This document shows positions 34,491 to 46,585 of a stretch of 64,000 nucleotides of DNA, piece after piece. Made by a program: the position numbers and the translations under genes. The DNA comes from Lantana camara. Lineage: Eukaryota > Streptophyta > Magnoliopsida > Lamiales > Verbenaceae. The first letter of the stretch is position 1. Every line of letters begins with the position of its first letter. The notes beneath the pieces are model-generated. The model saw nothing but the letters and a program-made list of their open reading frames with translations, had not been told where the DNA came from and made no database searches. Where the stretch lies: contig CM074864.1 of assembly GCA_037501455.1 (NCBI GenBank), positions 25,414,001-25,478,000 on the forward strand, in the 5' to 3' direction.

Positions 34491-34802
34491 TCGATTCTTA
34501 AGGATTTCGATTTCTCGATTTTGGACGTCGAAAACTCGATTTAGTTGGATTTTTTGCCAACATCATGTTCCAAAACGTTTGCAGATTGGCCACAGGCGAG
34601 GCAATTGCAGATTGGTTCAAACTCGGCTAAATAATACAGTTGATATTAATGATTCTGTGTTATAGTACAAACACAAAACCATCAATACCAGCATTATTAT
34701 TTAAAGTTTGGCAGATTATTCCTAACGCTTTTCAAAGCAGCGGCAGTGACGAAAAAAGAATGGAAAGAAGACATTCGGATGCAGCAGCAGTAACCAGAAT
34801 TT

Positions 34803-34912
34803 TGTCATTTCTCTAGATAATAACATGCGCTTTGTTATATTTTTTATCACAATTTGTGTGGAATTGCGTGCAAAAAATACGAAGCAGCATGCTATTATCT
34901 AGAGATAAGACA
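34803..34912. repeat. Short foldback: 26-bp arms, 58-bp loop
   Basis: Arms 34803-34828 and 34887-34912 are inverse complements except at three positions (CTCTAGATAATA(A/G)CATGC core). The 110-nt total would fold into a single hairpin. It may be a mini-foldback element or a small-RNA precursor; nothing decides between them. Confidence 0.7.
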
Positions 34913-35589
34913 CACTGGCAGCCGGCGAGGCAGCGATTATGAGCAGGGGAGGGAGGAGAGCTAGCGGCGGCGGCGAGAAGTATGAAGAGAATGATGAAGA
35001 AGAAAGAGAAATTAGGATATCGTTTGTTGTTGCCAGCTTATGGCTATACTTTGTAAATTGAACTTATTAAATTTTGAGCCAACAACCCCAAAAACCCTGT
35101 GTTATTTGAAATGATTACAAAAAACCCTGACAAAAAAAAAGTACTTTAAAAAACCCTCTGTTTTTTAAAATGAACTCACCGCCCCTAATCTCATTTAGTC
35201 AACGAAAAAGTGTAGAATCCCCATAATACCCTTGTGTACTGTAGCAGTTATATAAATATATATATATATATACTTATTTAATATCTAAAAATGCATATCA
35301 ATAAATTAACAAATTTATAAAAATAGTATATATGTATATATATACATAATTTATATATATATATATATATATAAATTTATTTAATATATAAAAGTACATA
35401 TAAATATTGTAATTATAATATAAATATAATTATATATTGTATTATCATAATGTATTTTAATTTGATATATATTTTTTAATTCTAATTAAATATTGTATTG
35501 ATGAATAAATTTATTTATAAACTCTTAAATATTATACATGATATTTATACTTAATATATATAATTCATATTAATACATATATTATACAT

Positions 35590-35592
35590 ATG

Positions 35593-35642
<50 letters not shown>

Positions 35643-35739
35643 TTAGTTATTATAATTAGTATATAATATATATATAATTACTAATATACATAATATACAT
35701 ATAAATATTATTCATATAAATTTATTAATATATAATATG

Positions 35740-35779
<40 letters not shown>

Positions 35780-36004
35780 GAATTTATAAAAAACATTTAA
35801 TATATATATGTAAGTAATATAAATAATTAATCATATTTACTAAAAATATTAATAATTTAATAAATATATATATAATTATCATGAAAATTATATAAATGTA
35901 TATATTATACCATATTATAATAATTAATATATATATTTGTAAATATATTTTATGTATATGCAATATATATATATATAATAATAAAAAATTAATAAATTTA
36001 TAGA

Positions 36005-36060
<56 letters not shown>
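35590..36060. repeat. (AT)n microsatellite tracts
   Basis: Long alternating TA runs at about 35598-35638, 35745-35778 and 36008-36058 within AT-only DNA. A further run lies at 36503-36554. Minus- and plus-strand ORFs of repeated Ile-Tyr here are artefacts. Confidence 0.95.
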
Positions 36061-36109
36061 ATAATTCATATATATATGATATTATATATACGTATATGTA
36101 TATAGATAC

Positions 36110-36500
36110 ATCATCTTCTTCCTCTCCAACCCAGAAGCGTCACCGCCACCGCCGCCGCCTCTCCTTCTCTCCACCTCCACCGTCCAACGCCGCCGCCGTC
36201 TCTCCACCTTCAGTCACCAAAACACCATCACTGCCGCTAGATCTGTTTCTCTACCTCCGCCCAACGCCGCCGCTGGATCTGTTTCTCTACCTCCATCGCC
36301 CAACGTCGGCACCGTCTCTACACCTTCAGTCACCCAACCACCATCGCCGCCACTGGATTTCCTTCTCTCTACCTCCACTGCCAGTCGCAAAGCCGCCGCC
36401 GCTTCTCTTCTCCTCCTCCACCGTCTCACACAGACACAGCCCCAGAGATCCACCGCCTCTCCACCTCAGTCATCCAACCACCATCGCCGCCGCTGGATCT
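36110..36500. other. GC-rich, CCG/CTC-repetitive island in the MULE-like element
   Basis: A 390-bp island that is strikingly GC-rich against AT flanks, built of imperfect repeats such as CCGCCGCTGGATCT and CTCTCCACCTCCACC. It is open in a + frame (36096-36707), giving a Ser/Pro-rich peptide, but the frame runs into (TA)n and shows no domain. Best read as captured or slippage-amplified sequence rather than a gene. Confidence 0.65.
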
Positions 36501-36501
36501 C

Positions 36502-36560
<59 letters not shown>

Positions 36561-36807
36561 AACACACACATATATTTATATATATATAATTTAATAAATA
36601 TAATACGGGGTAAAATAGTCTTTTTGTACAAAAAAGTGAAAAAAATTGCAATTTCACTCGCAGTCAACGCGCGTCAAGTGCACGAGGGTTTTCTATACAT
36701 ATTTTAGAAAACATAGGGTTTTTTAAAGTATTTTTTTTTTGTCAGGGTTTTTCTTACTACAATCGAATTATACGGGGTAGCTGGGTGAAATTTTCTCATT
36801 AAATTTT

Positions 36808-37948
36808 GCAAAACGATCACTAAGGTTTTTTCTTTTAAAAACTGAGCTAATCACATTTGGCTTATGACTTAAAAATGTCACGTCATAGAATAGGAGATAA
36901 AGGAAAAGGGAAAAGAAATTGAGGGTTATATCCCTCAAAAAAGACTTTGGGGTCCCTTGGGATCAAATTCTCTCAGTACAACTTCTTCTTTCACAGTCAA
37001 AGTACCATAGAGAGTGAGAAACTCAAAGCTAACCTAATCCTTAATAAGAAACTCCTGCGAAAGAAATCTTCACAAATATGATTTGAAGTAACGATAACAA
37101 TGCGCAAATTCTCGAGATATGTGCATGGACATGAGCTGAGTACCTAAAGACGCATAGGGAATGATTTGTTCCAAGGATAAAAACCATGCAACACTTTTTG
37201 TCAATTAGTTCAAAACATATATCAACTTTAATTTACTCCTATGAAGTTTCAGACTTGCAATCTCCCTAACTTTTATGATGGCAAAAAGGTGTTTCCTGTC
37301 GAGATGGAGATTTGCATGTCTTTGAGAGAACAGATACTCCCCTTGTCATTAAGGATATCAAAAATGACTTTTGTTAAAATACCGCCTTGATGAATGATTT
37401 TATTTATCTTGATCGAGGTTTCAATGCTTAGTGCTGTTTTATATAGTACCTCCTCTTTGTAATACTCAAACTGCCATATCTCATACCTATGGTATCGTCG
37501 TGGTTATTTTGTCTTTGGAGCCCTGGAACTCTATTATTTACCTTAAAATCCCTTTATATTACGAACAAACGGCACATATCAAATAAAATTAACCTTGCGG
37601 TGCAGCTAGATTTAAACACAACAAAAGAAAACGCAAAAAGTAAAAGAAAATTGCACCCTGCTAGTCGAACTCAAGAGATTATTTTATAAAAAGAAAGAAA
37701 GGAACTCAAATGATGATTTCACCCAAACTATTAGGGATCAAGAAGACAGTGCAACACCAATATTTTCCCAATGCCAAAAAGGTTAGCACGTGGGTCTTTT
37801 ACTATCGTTAGTCCGAACTCAAATACCAATTCCTACAATCACATCATATACACGGCACATTAACATCAATCAGCATCACTACAGATACACTTCCACAGAA
37901 CTGGCAAAATCATGCAATAACTTTACTACAATGGTGAAAGAAAGAATT
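36808..37948. other. 3' flank of the Tubby-like gene; no other gene seen
   Basis: This 1.1 kb of AT-rich sequence must hold the 3' UTR and polyadenylation site of the minus-strand gene. No open frame or repeat stands out, and the polyadenylation site cannot be chosen by eye. Confidence 0.5.
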
Positions 37949-38988
37949 TCACTCACAAGCCAATTTCGTTCCAAAACTCGTCAGACAAATCGCGAAAGCC
38001 TGAAATGCCGATAAAGGCTGCCTATAATCCATAGTGAAAATGTCATCTCCAACCTTACCAAACTGCAGCAGCACCATTTCTTCGTCACCTATTCCACCCG
38101 GTTGACTTTGGTCAACCGTTGCAACCAGCTGAAAATTCTTGACTGATGCAACCGTCACTCTGCCATGGAAATTCAAGCACCAGCATTCTAATTGCTCATG
38201 CCATCTTGGAGCTTTATTTCTCAGTACCGTGAATCCCGGTGCGGGGGATCCAGGCTCCTTCATTTTTACATTCTCGTCTTTGTTTTTGTAAAGATTGGAT
38301 TCTGGTGTTTTGTCTGAACATGGGTATGTCAGTGAGCAAATCATTCTTCTGGGACCTCTAGATTTCAGCAGATTGAATTTGTAGGAGACTTGACCTACTT
38401 CGAAGTTGCCAGCTGGCACTTGGGGGCTTATCTGTTTGCTTGCAACTCGGCGGATGGATCTGCTGCAGGAGGGCTTTGCTTTGTCGTGTGGGGGTTTGCT
38501 ATCGTATATTGTGAAATTGGTGCCGAGAAAATCTGACCTGCAGAGAGGAATTTAATTGTTGAAAAATCAACACTGAAGGCCGGATAAACTGTGCTTTAGC
38601 AAAAAGGGAATGAGCATTAAACTATGGTATAATTACACACGTATGCCCTGAGACTTGAAAATTTTATGAAACCTTCCTTTCAGCTATCGTGAGGTTTGGT
38701 CTAATGCATCTATTATAATAATAAATTGAAAGTCAAATATTGACCCAATAAGATATTCATAAACAAATTATAGAATACGTCAACAAAATTTGTTGATCCA
38801 TCCGGATGGAATGCAATTTTCTTGACAGGGAAAGTTTTTATAATTTCTCAAATCTCAAGGGACATTTTTGTAATTAGCCCTGCCTTAAAGTAGGTCAGTG
38901 TAATTACCCTTTAAACCACATTACAGACAGACCTTTTCTATAGTTAAGCACGTGAGTGCAGGCACAAGCACAAGCACTCGCATATATA

Positions 38989-39021
<33 letters not shown>

Positions 39022-41929
39022 CCTCTTCACTTTTATATGACTGTTAGCAGCCTTAAATGTTCTCGTTTCTTGTGAAAGCCGAAAGCTTACAATGAATCAA
39101 GAAGCAATGAGATCGCTGAAGATATTATAAGCACATTCATGTGATTCACTGTCAAACCATCATTGCAAGCTTTCAAATACATCTAGAAAGAACCCAGCTC
39201 TCAAAGCAGCATTTTAGAAAAAAGACTCTTCTAGTTTGGAGTTTTTTGCATTTCTAATCACAGTACGTACTATGTACCACCCCCTTGATTATCCCAAGCA
39301 TGATTTCTGACAAACCATGCTCAATTATTATCAAATCAATTTTGAAATATGCAATTTTCCATTTTCTCCCTCTTTTGTGATATTCCAGTTCTCTTAGATA
39401 AGATAAAATAACCCAGGCCACATGTACAACTTAATAATAGAAATTTAAATGTCTTTTTTCTTAATAAGCATAGTTCTGCAAGAAACTAACTTCATCCAGG
39501 TCAATCGTAGTTCTGTGCCTCTCAATATTTAGTGTTCCCTTCCAAAGTAACGTAACTCACACGTGCTTCAGTGCTTGTGAAACAATTAGGTGGATAAACC
39601 AATTAACTGCTTGCCATACTCTTCGTCACACATCTTCTAGTAAAAGCACCTTAAAATAAAAAGTGAATACAAAGTTGAACAAGATAACAAGTATTTTTAG
39701 TTGCAATTTAGCTTCCATTGTTGCCGGATCATATCACCTTAAATAAACCAAAATTTTGATACCTCCAAATCAGGAATTGCCATTTCACATTAAAGACAAA
39801 GTGGTAAAAGGTGGCGGGATTGTCCAGAGTTACCAGACAAAAATTTCACCTGAGTTTTCCAACATAGGCTTTACTTCCTTGAGATAGATCTTCGGCATCT
39901 AAAGATATAATGTACTCAGTGCGTGCACCATTTCTGTATCTCCGTGCTGCTAGGAGAAACTTCCCTTTGTCCGTGAATGCTGTTAAAGAATAAATAATGA
40001 AACGGTTGAAATGCAGGAAATGCCAAATAAAAGAGCCGATATATTTGGAATTTGGAGATAACTATGCAAAATATTTTGAGGTTTCCAGTGAGGATCCTAT
40101 TGAAATGGGAATATATAGTTAATAAACATTCATCAAATAAAATATTCACTTAGTTGCTAGTGATGCTTCCCTTCATTATTCTTGCAATATTATATATTTC
40201 ATGTCCAAGGTCTTTAAGAATGAAACTTAAGGCCTATTACACCCATGAAGAATTCTATCAATTAGTTCAAGGTTATGGCCGTAAATGGTAACAAGATGGA
40301 AACACCAAAACAGATTAGACTTATTCAAGGTACAGGTGGATACAAGATGGGAATAGACTAGACTAGCAATATCAAATGTGGATATTAAATCAAAACTAAA
40401 TAGCTCATTACTTATAAGAAATCTTAAAGCATGAGATTAAGCACAAACAAGCACCTTAACATAGTAAGTCAAGGCTACATGGAAGATTGCCCACTAAAAG
40501 AAAGAACATACTAGATAATGATTTGACACAGAAAGTTGAAATATTTCAATAATTTAATTTCTATAAAAAATGTCATTGTCGGTCGAAAATATGACAAGTA
40601 AAACCATGGGTATTATGCCTTTATAAGGGAAAAACGCATTATATTAAGTCAACACATAACTATAGAACTTTTGAAGGAATTAAGCACACTTACATGATGT
40701 AAGAGCTAGATAGAGGTAAAATGTGGCATTCCTTTTGTCGCGCTTTATTATACACTGAATTGGAGAATCCCTTGGCCCCGGCTGCAAGATATGTAAATTG
40801 AAGATTTAGAATTTTCAATTCATAGAAACAATATAATTGCTCATATTTTCCATATTCATCCAAAATTTCACCAATTTCACAATCAAAACATGCATTCTAC
40901 ACCATGTTCACATACCCAAAAAAAACAAAAAAACAAGAAAAAAGGAAGAAGAAGGAAAATCTAAGTATTCTAGAAAGTTGAAACCCACTCAGGCAAAAGT
41001 CCCACATCTTCCCTTCTGTCAGACAACACAGACTTTTCATGTTAAATCGTACCATCCCATTCTTCTTCAACAAAAAGCAATGATTATAGCAATCTATAAT
41101 CTTTGACATCAATCTTACTCAAGATATCAGATCTTCAACTACTCAGGCACTCTAATAGTACAACACTAACTGAGTTACATATCTATCTTTCTCTTCTTTG
41201 AATATGCAACTAAAGATTTGCAAAAGCGTACCAAATGGCCAACGAGAGAAAAAAATGTAACTAAAAAACACGGAAGCTATAAGAGCATGTTCTGTCAATA
41301 TTAAGCTGTGTTGATCATTTTCACTTCAATTGTCTGCAATTATTGTCTCAATTGTCCACAGAACAAATTATACTTCAAGGAAAAACACTTCGATGATCAA
41401 TCAAAGTCTAAAGGAATCTTAAATCGAAACCCATGAGGTAAATTTAAAACAAAAACTGTATATTAACAATACAAATCTAAAGAAAAGTGTAAAATTGGAC
41501 CTTTTTGAGGGAAGAAGGAAAGGTGATTTTGCCAGGCTGATGGAGGGAGGCTTTATCCACGGCCTCGGTGGTGGCTTCTCTCCACTGCTTGCAGACACAT
41601 CCGAATGCGACGACGTTTTGCCGCTGAGGCCATTTGTCTTCACTCGCTTCCACCCTCTGTATTATCTCCCCCAGAAGCTCCGGCAGCAATCCCGACCACG
41701 AACCCGAATCGGACGGCCCCGATTCGGCCTGCGATACGACGCCATTTTGATGCTGCTGCCCGGCACCATTTCTACAGTCATTTTCTTCCCTGTGTTCCTC
41801 CCCGCCTCCACAATTACTGGTACTGCAAACAGATTGGAGCTCTGCGGATTTGAATTCTTTCGAAGATTTGGAGAGCGTGAACGAACGATGAATGATTCTT
41901 CTCGAGAGATAAGATCGTCTCAGTGACAT
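37949..41929 (-). CDS. TLP7-like: Tubby-like F-box protein (TLP7-type), four coding exons
   Basis: Coding exons on the minus strand are 41929-41501, 40781-40694, 39979-39850 and 38537-37949 (429, 88, 130 and 589 nt). They sum to 412 codons including TGA, i.e. 411 aa. All introns are GT-AG (719, 714 and 1312 bp). The N-terminus has the [11 protein letters not shown] motif of the TLP7 subgroup, then an F-box (about 79-125: [22 protein letters not shown]), then the Tubby domain (about 143-411) with [32 protein letters not shown] and the signature [15 protein letters not shown] at the end. Family knowledge: the F-box should dock SCF ubiquitin-ligase components (ASK proteins), and the tubby barrel binds phosphoinositides at the plasma membrane. 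Intact and of normal length; the start is chosen as the first ATG giving the full F-box exon. Confidence 0.95.
38626..38882. mobile_element. MITE-like element in intron 3 of the Tubby-like gene (about 250 bp)
   Basis: Ends are imperfect inverted repeats: TATAATTACACACGTATGCC at the left, and the right end read inversely gives CTAATTACAAAAATGTCCC followed by TTGAGATTTGA in both. No clear TSD; boundaries approximate. Confidence 0.6.
38986..39021. repeat. (TG)n(TA)n microsatellite in intron 3
   Basis: TGTGTGTG followed by TATATATA. Confidence 0.95.
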
Positions 41930-42119
41930 CTCGATTGCAGAGAGAGAAGAGAGAGAGAGGGGAAGCTTTCTAGAGAGAGAGAGGGGAAGCTTTCTAGAGC
42001 GTGAACGAACGATGAATGATTCTTCTCGAGAGATAAGATCGTCTCAGTGACATCTCGATTGCAGAGAGAGAAGAGAGAGAGAGGGGAAGCTTTCTAGAGA
42101 GAGAGAGGGGAAGCTTTCT
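41872..42119. repeat. 124-bp tandem duplication spanning the start codon of the Tubby-like gene
   Basis: Copies 41872-41995 and 41996-42119 are identical by eye, from AGAGCGTGAACG through the GAAGCTTTCTAGAGAG repeats. The unit holds the first 18 codons and the GA/CT-rich 5' UTR. Inside each unit the GAGAGAGGGGAAGCTTTCTA segment is itself repeated. Confidence 0.93.
41994..42053 (-). other. Candidate uORF made by duplication of the Tubby-like start
   Basis: The upstream duplicate contains an ATG at 42053 that encodes the same first residues as the real protein ([11 protein letters not shown]...) and stops at TAG (41996-41994) after 19 codons, 65 bp before the main ATG at 41929. If transcription starts upstream of it, it is a uORF in the 5' leader. 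Transcription start unknown. Confidence 0.65.
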
Positions 42120-43279
42120 AGAGAGAGAGAGGAAAAGGCAATGGAGTAGTGTAAAGAAAGATGAGAGAATATGATGGCTGAATCTGGAGATCAAGTTACA
42201 CCGTTGTCACTTTCAGATTATTGAACAACCGAATGAGAAGAAAATGGGACCATTTTGAATATACGAACGGAACACGTGTAACTATTTCAGTGGACCGTTT
42301 TTTTGAGTTTGTGACAACGAGGTAAGGTAAACAGCTTGTTGGTTGTGTTTACTAATTTTTTATATGAGAAAATTGCATTTTTGGTCCCATAGTTTTAAGG
42401 TCAAAATTTTTTTCGTCCCAAACAAAATTTTTTGGTCCCGGACGTTTATTTTTTGACAAAATTAACCCCAAACTTCAAAAAATGCACTTTTGATCCCAAA
42501 CGACGTTAAAACCGTTAGTCTCTCTTTTGACCAATTTTTTTGATTTATTTTAATATAATATTTAATATTAAAATACAAATTCAAGTTTTTTTTTTGTATT
42601 TTTATTTTAAATATAAATATTATATTAAAATAAATCAAAAAAATATTAAAAATGCAAATAGAATAACCTAGTTAGCACAAATTATTTTTGTATTATTATG
42701 CATCCATAAATGTTATATCTTAAATAAATAAATATATTAATGAATAATAAATTAATATAAATATATATATTTAAATAATTGTATTTCTAATAAAAATTCA
42801 AAAAAAAAAAAACATACATCATATTTTTGTATTTGGAGGAAATTTAATATATTTCAAATTATTTTATTCATACAAATTATATTTTATTTACGTAATATAT
42901 TAGGGAAAAATGCAATATATGTAAAATAATTATAATATTAATTTTTTTTCAAAAAAAAAAGTATGATATTATTTTGTTATTAATTAAACGTAATATTTTA
43001 ATTAAAAATATATAAACAATAAAATCATACTATGTGTATAGTATGTATGTGTATATATACAATATATACATATATCCACAGTGTATATATATTTCTCTCT
43101 ATATATATATATATTCAAAAGAGAGATTTTTTTTAATTATTAAGAAAAAAGAGAGATTAATATTGCTTATTAATTATAAAATATAGATTAATTTATATAT
43201 ATGTATAAACAAACAATAGGAAATTATAAAATTTTAATTTTAAAATAAAAAAAAAAAGAAAAGAAGAAAAAAGGAAATG

Positions 43280-43860
43280 AATGCAACAGCCAGAACAATC
43301 CGGCAACCACCGCCACCGCGGGCTGATTTCGGTCAGCCAGCCACCACCACCGCGGTTAGATCTGTCAAATCCAAACACCACTTATCACCACCATAAAAGA
43401 TCAACACCTTCATTCAACACCAACATCAACAAACAAGAATATCAAGAAAAAACAAATGAAAATTTAATCTTCCAAGCTTTGGGCTATGAACTCCGTCCGG
43501 TCACAACCCATATCCGGTGCGAGTCTTAGTTGCCCTTCACCTAGATCCGCCACCGGTTTTAGTTGCCCTTCACCCAGATAGCACACCACTCCCTCCACCA
43601 CAAAATCTGCGCACCTGCACTAAATCGGCCGCCACCAAGAAATCGAAGCGGTCGTCGATGGGAGGAAAGGGCGGTGGTGAAGCTGCAGTGAGCAAAAGAG
43701 AAAAAGCGGTTGTGAGCGGCGGTCTTCTCCAGTAGTGAGCAAAAGAGAAAAAGTGGTGGTGAACGGCAATTCTTCCTCGCAGCGACAAATTTGCAGAATT
43801 GATGTGGCTTGGGGGCGGCAGTTCTTCCTAGGCAGCAGCAGATTTGCAGCATCAACAATT
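43280..43860. other. GC-rich segment inside the MULE-like element, possibly captured
   Basis: Different in composition from its AT-rich surroundings. It contains internal direct repeats (AGTTGCCCTTCACC at 43527 and 43559; GTGAGCAAAAGAGAAAAAG at about 43689 and 43735). Several short ORFs on both strands carry no domain. Capture of host DNA (Pack-MULE style) is a hypothesis; the source cannot be named. Confidence 0.5.
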
Positions 43861-43892
43861 TTCCTTTTGATTTTTTCCATATTTGATTTTAA

Positions 43893-44941
43893 TTTATATT
43901 TGAGAAAATTGCATTTTTGGTCCCATAGGACATAGGTCAATTGTTTTTTGGTCCCGTAGTTTTTAAATCATCCCGCACTTTTAGCTTTTCGACAAATATA
44001 GTCCCAAAGTGAAATTTTTTCAATATTAGTCCCAAAAAATTTAGAAATATATATTTATAGTATTTTTTCTTAATTAAAAAATACATATCAAATATATATT
44101 AGGAAAATTTTAAAAGAATATCAACCACATGATATGCATTTTATTTTTATAATAAATAATAAATTATTACATTTTAAAGTATAAGTATTACTTTAAAATT
44201 ATAAAATAAGAAAATAAAAATATATACATAATAACATAATTAATAAAATAATATTCAATATTGCATTTAGTTAAAAATATGTAAAATTAAAAAATTAAAA
44301 AACATTAATATTTATAATACTTACATATTTCTTATATATATAACATTGTATTTATTTAAAATAATTAACGCTGGGTGTAGTTAAAATTGAAAATAGCAGA
44401 AAATTTATATATATATTTTATTCAATAATATAATATTAATTAAAAAATTAAAAAGTAATTAGTAGCCATATATATTTAATGAGAATTCAAAAATAACATC
44501 AATATTTTATTTTCAATTAGTAGATATATATTAATTATTTTCAATTTTTTATGTTATATATTTTTAACTAAATACAATATTGAAGATTATTTTATTAATT
44601 ATGTTACTATGTATATGTTTTTATTTTTTTATTTTATAATTTTAAAGTAATACTTATACTTTAAAATGTAATAATTTATTATTTATTATAAAAATAAAAT
44701 GCATATCTTGTGGTTGGTATTCTTTTAAAACTTTCCTAATATTTGATATGTATTTTTTAATTAAGAAAAAATATTATAAATATATATTTCTAAATTTTTT
44801 GGGACTAATATTGAAAAATTTTCACTTTGGGACTATATTTGTCGAAAAACTAAAAGTGCGGGATGATTTAAAAACTACGGGACCAAAAAAAAATTGACCT
44901 ATATCCTATGGGACAAAAAATGCAATTTTCTCTTTATATTT
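43893..44941. mobile_element. Nested MULE-like foldback element (1031 bp) with 9-bp TSD
   Basis: The body is 43902-44932, with TSD TTTATATTT at 43893-43901 and 44933-44941. Termini GAGAAAATTGCATTTTTGG match those of the enclosing element. Arms of about 430 bp (43902-44330; 44500-44932) are complementary nearly throughout, leaving a loop of about 170 bp. It has no coding capacity. Inserted after the enclosing element. Confidence 0.93.
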
Positions 44942-45094
44942 TTAGCAATCTATTATTTAAAATAGAATATAACTTGTATGATTTTTTTTTTGGGATAAAA
45001 CATTTTATATTAATTAAATATCTAATTAATTGCTTATTAGACATATAAATGATAATTCGGGGATACACCAAAGATTTTATAATCTTTCTTTATT

Positions 45095-45099
<5 letters not shown>

Positions 45100-45132
<33 letters not shown>

Positions 45133-45158
45133 ATTTTTTTTAATTTTTTTTTTAAAGT

Positions 45159-45205
<47 letters not shown>
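45100..45205. repeat. (TA)n microsatellites
   Basis: Two alternating TA runs at about 45099-45127 and 45162-45205. Confidence 0.95.
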
Positions 45206-45209
<4 letters not shown>

Positions 45210-45788
45210 CATATTTAATTGACATGTGGGTGTATGAAATATAATATATATACAAATAAAGTTATATTAATTATAATATATATATAAATGATCCCTACTT
45301 TATTTTATATATTAATTATATATTATAACTCTATATATATATTACATTTTCTAAATACTATATCTAACATGTTAAATTCAAATTTATTGTATATTATTTA
45401 ATATTTGCAATAACAAAATCATACCATCTTATATTAATTAGTAATTTAATTTATTATATTCAAATTTCCAATACCAATTCAAATATAATTTATGGATGAA
45501 TAATAATACAAAAATAGTTTGTTAACTAGGTTATTCTATATGAATTTTTAATTTTTTGATTTATTTTAATATAATATTTATAAATAAAATATAAATACAA
45601 ATCAAAAAAATTGGTCAAAAGAGAGACTAACGGTTTTAACGCCGTTTGGGATCAAAAGTGCATTTTTTGGAGTTTGGGACTCATTTTGTCAAAAAATAAA
45701 CGTCCGGGACCAAAAAATTTTGTTTGGGACGAAAAAATTTTTGGCCTTAAAACTACGGGACTAAAAATGCAATTTTTTCTTTTTATAT

Positions 45789-46585
45789 TGTACTTTACTT
45801 GAACAGAGAAGGGTAGTTCGAATTTGACCAATTGACCAATAGTACGACGGCGTTTTATTGCATAAAATTTATTCTAAATATAAAATTGATAATAATTTTG
45901 CGTACTTTTTTCATGGAGAAAATAAAAATATAACAAGATAAATAACAAAAACATATCATAATTTGAAATTTACATAACATTTTACTAAATAATAATACTT
46001 TGTGAATGCTATTAATATTTCTCAAATCATATCAATGGCATAATGTTCAAAAAAGTCTGGAATTAAATCGCGGTATAAATGTGAAACTGAGTGCACGCGA
46101 GGGCGGAAATATGTAATGTGTAAAAATTTTAAGTAATTAATTAAATGTAGAAGTAGCTTAAAGAATTTAATAAAAAATAATTCATTAACATTATTTTATA
46201 AAGAATATAAATTTATTCTATATTCAAGTTCAAATAAGTTTTAAAAAATAATACAAGAAACTAATTTTACAAAACATTGTTCTTGATCTATATCATTAAT
46301 ATCTCTACGGTCATTTTTTCTGAAATATGAGTTACGTTAATTTTTAACATTCTTAACAAAATTTCTCCAACAACACATTTATATACGAAAACCTTGTTTA
46401 TTTTTAACGATAGCGAAACAACGTAAACTATTGCGTTCATCATATTTTTAAACTAATCTTATGTTTAGAACGAAAAATTGAATTGTGCATTCATATTTTT
46501 ATTACTTGCACTCATTTATTGGGTGCAACATCAACTATTATTTTGGACATTTCGACACCGTCTTTAATAATTTACATTTTCTTTT
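45789..46585. other. No recognised feature (AT-rich spacer)
   Basis: About 800 bp, strongly AT-rich, no open frames of note. Confidence 0.5.

Larger units (their letters stand above)
29940..34590 (+). mobile_element. Degenerate Mutator-like element (MULE) with palindrome-rich subterminal regions
   Basis: A MULE transposase relic (about 30303-31660) is flanked by imperfect terminal inverted repeats: the left about 30040-30110 and the right about 34490-34580 share ACGTTTTGGAACATGAT, then TTGGCAAAAA, then CGAGTTCTTGAC-like sequence in inverse orientation. TCTAGTACTAGA-type palindromes fill the subterminal parts. The sequence at 29945-30075 recurs in direct orientation at about 32365-32485 and 32790-32890, so the left boundary is uncertain and the element is rearranged. 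No clean 9-bp TSD was found. Confidence 0.72.
35066..36807. mobile_element. MULE-like TIR element (1722 bp) with 10-bp TSD
   Basis: The element body is 35076-36797, with TSD ATTAAATTTT at 35066-35075 and 36798-36807. Termini are GAG...CTC. Inverted repeats of about 80-90 bp include AAAAACCCTGAC and TACTTTAAAAAACCCT at both ends (35093-35170; 36709-36785). A 9-10 bp TSD with long TIRs is the MULE signature. It has no transposase. The interior is (AT)n microsatellite (35240-36060 and 36503-36554) around a GC-rich Ser/Pro-coding-like island (36110-36500), which may be captured sequence. Confidence 0.87.
42357..45788. mobile_element. MULE-like foldback element (3414 bp) with 9-bp TSD, 5' of the Tubby-like gene
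   Basis: The body is 42366-45779, with TSD TTTTTATAT at 42357-42365 and 45780-45788. Ends are GAGAAAATTGCATTTTTGG... in inverse orientation. Arms of roughly 360 bp (42366-42725; 45425-45779) remain complementary, including CCGTTAGTCTCTCTTTTGACC and the AACCTAGTTA block. It has no transposase. It contains a GC-rich insert (43280-43860) and a second element of the same family (43902-44932). Confidence 0.92.

Noticed and set aside
30040..34580. A clean 9-bp TSD for the large MULE
   Set aside because: Only TTGCA is shared next to the inverted repeats; end sequences recur inside the element, so true ends cannot be fixed.
35784..36062. 92-codon Ile/Tyr ORF
   Set aside because: Translation of (AT)n microsatellite.
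36096..36707. 203-codon Ser/Pro-rich ORF
   Set aside because: Imperfect CCG/CTC repeats running into a (TA)n tract inside a TIR element; no domain.
41495..41926. 143-codon + strand ORF opposite the first exon of the Tubby-like gene
   Set aside because: Antisense shadow of the F-box exon.
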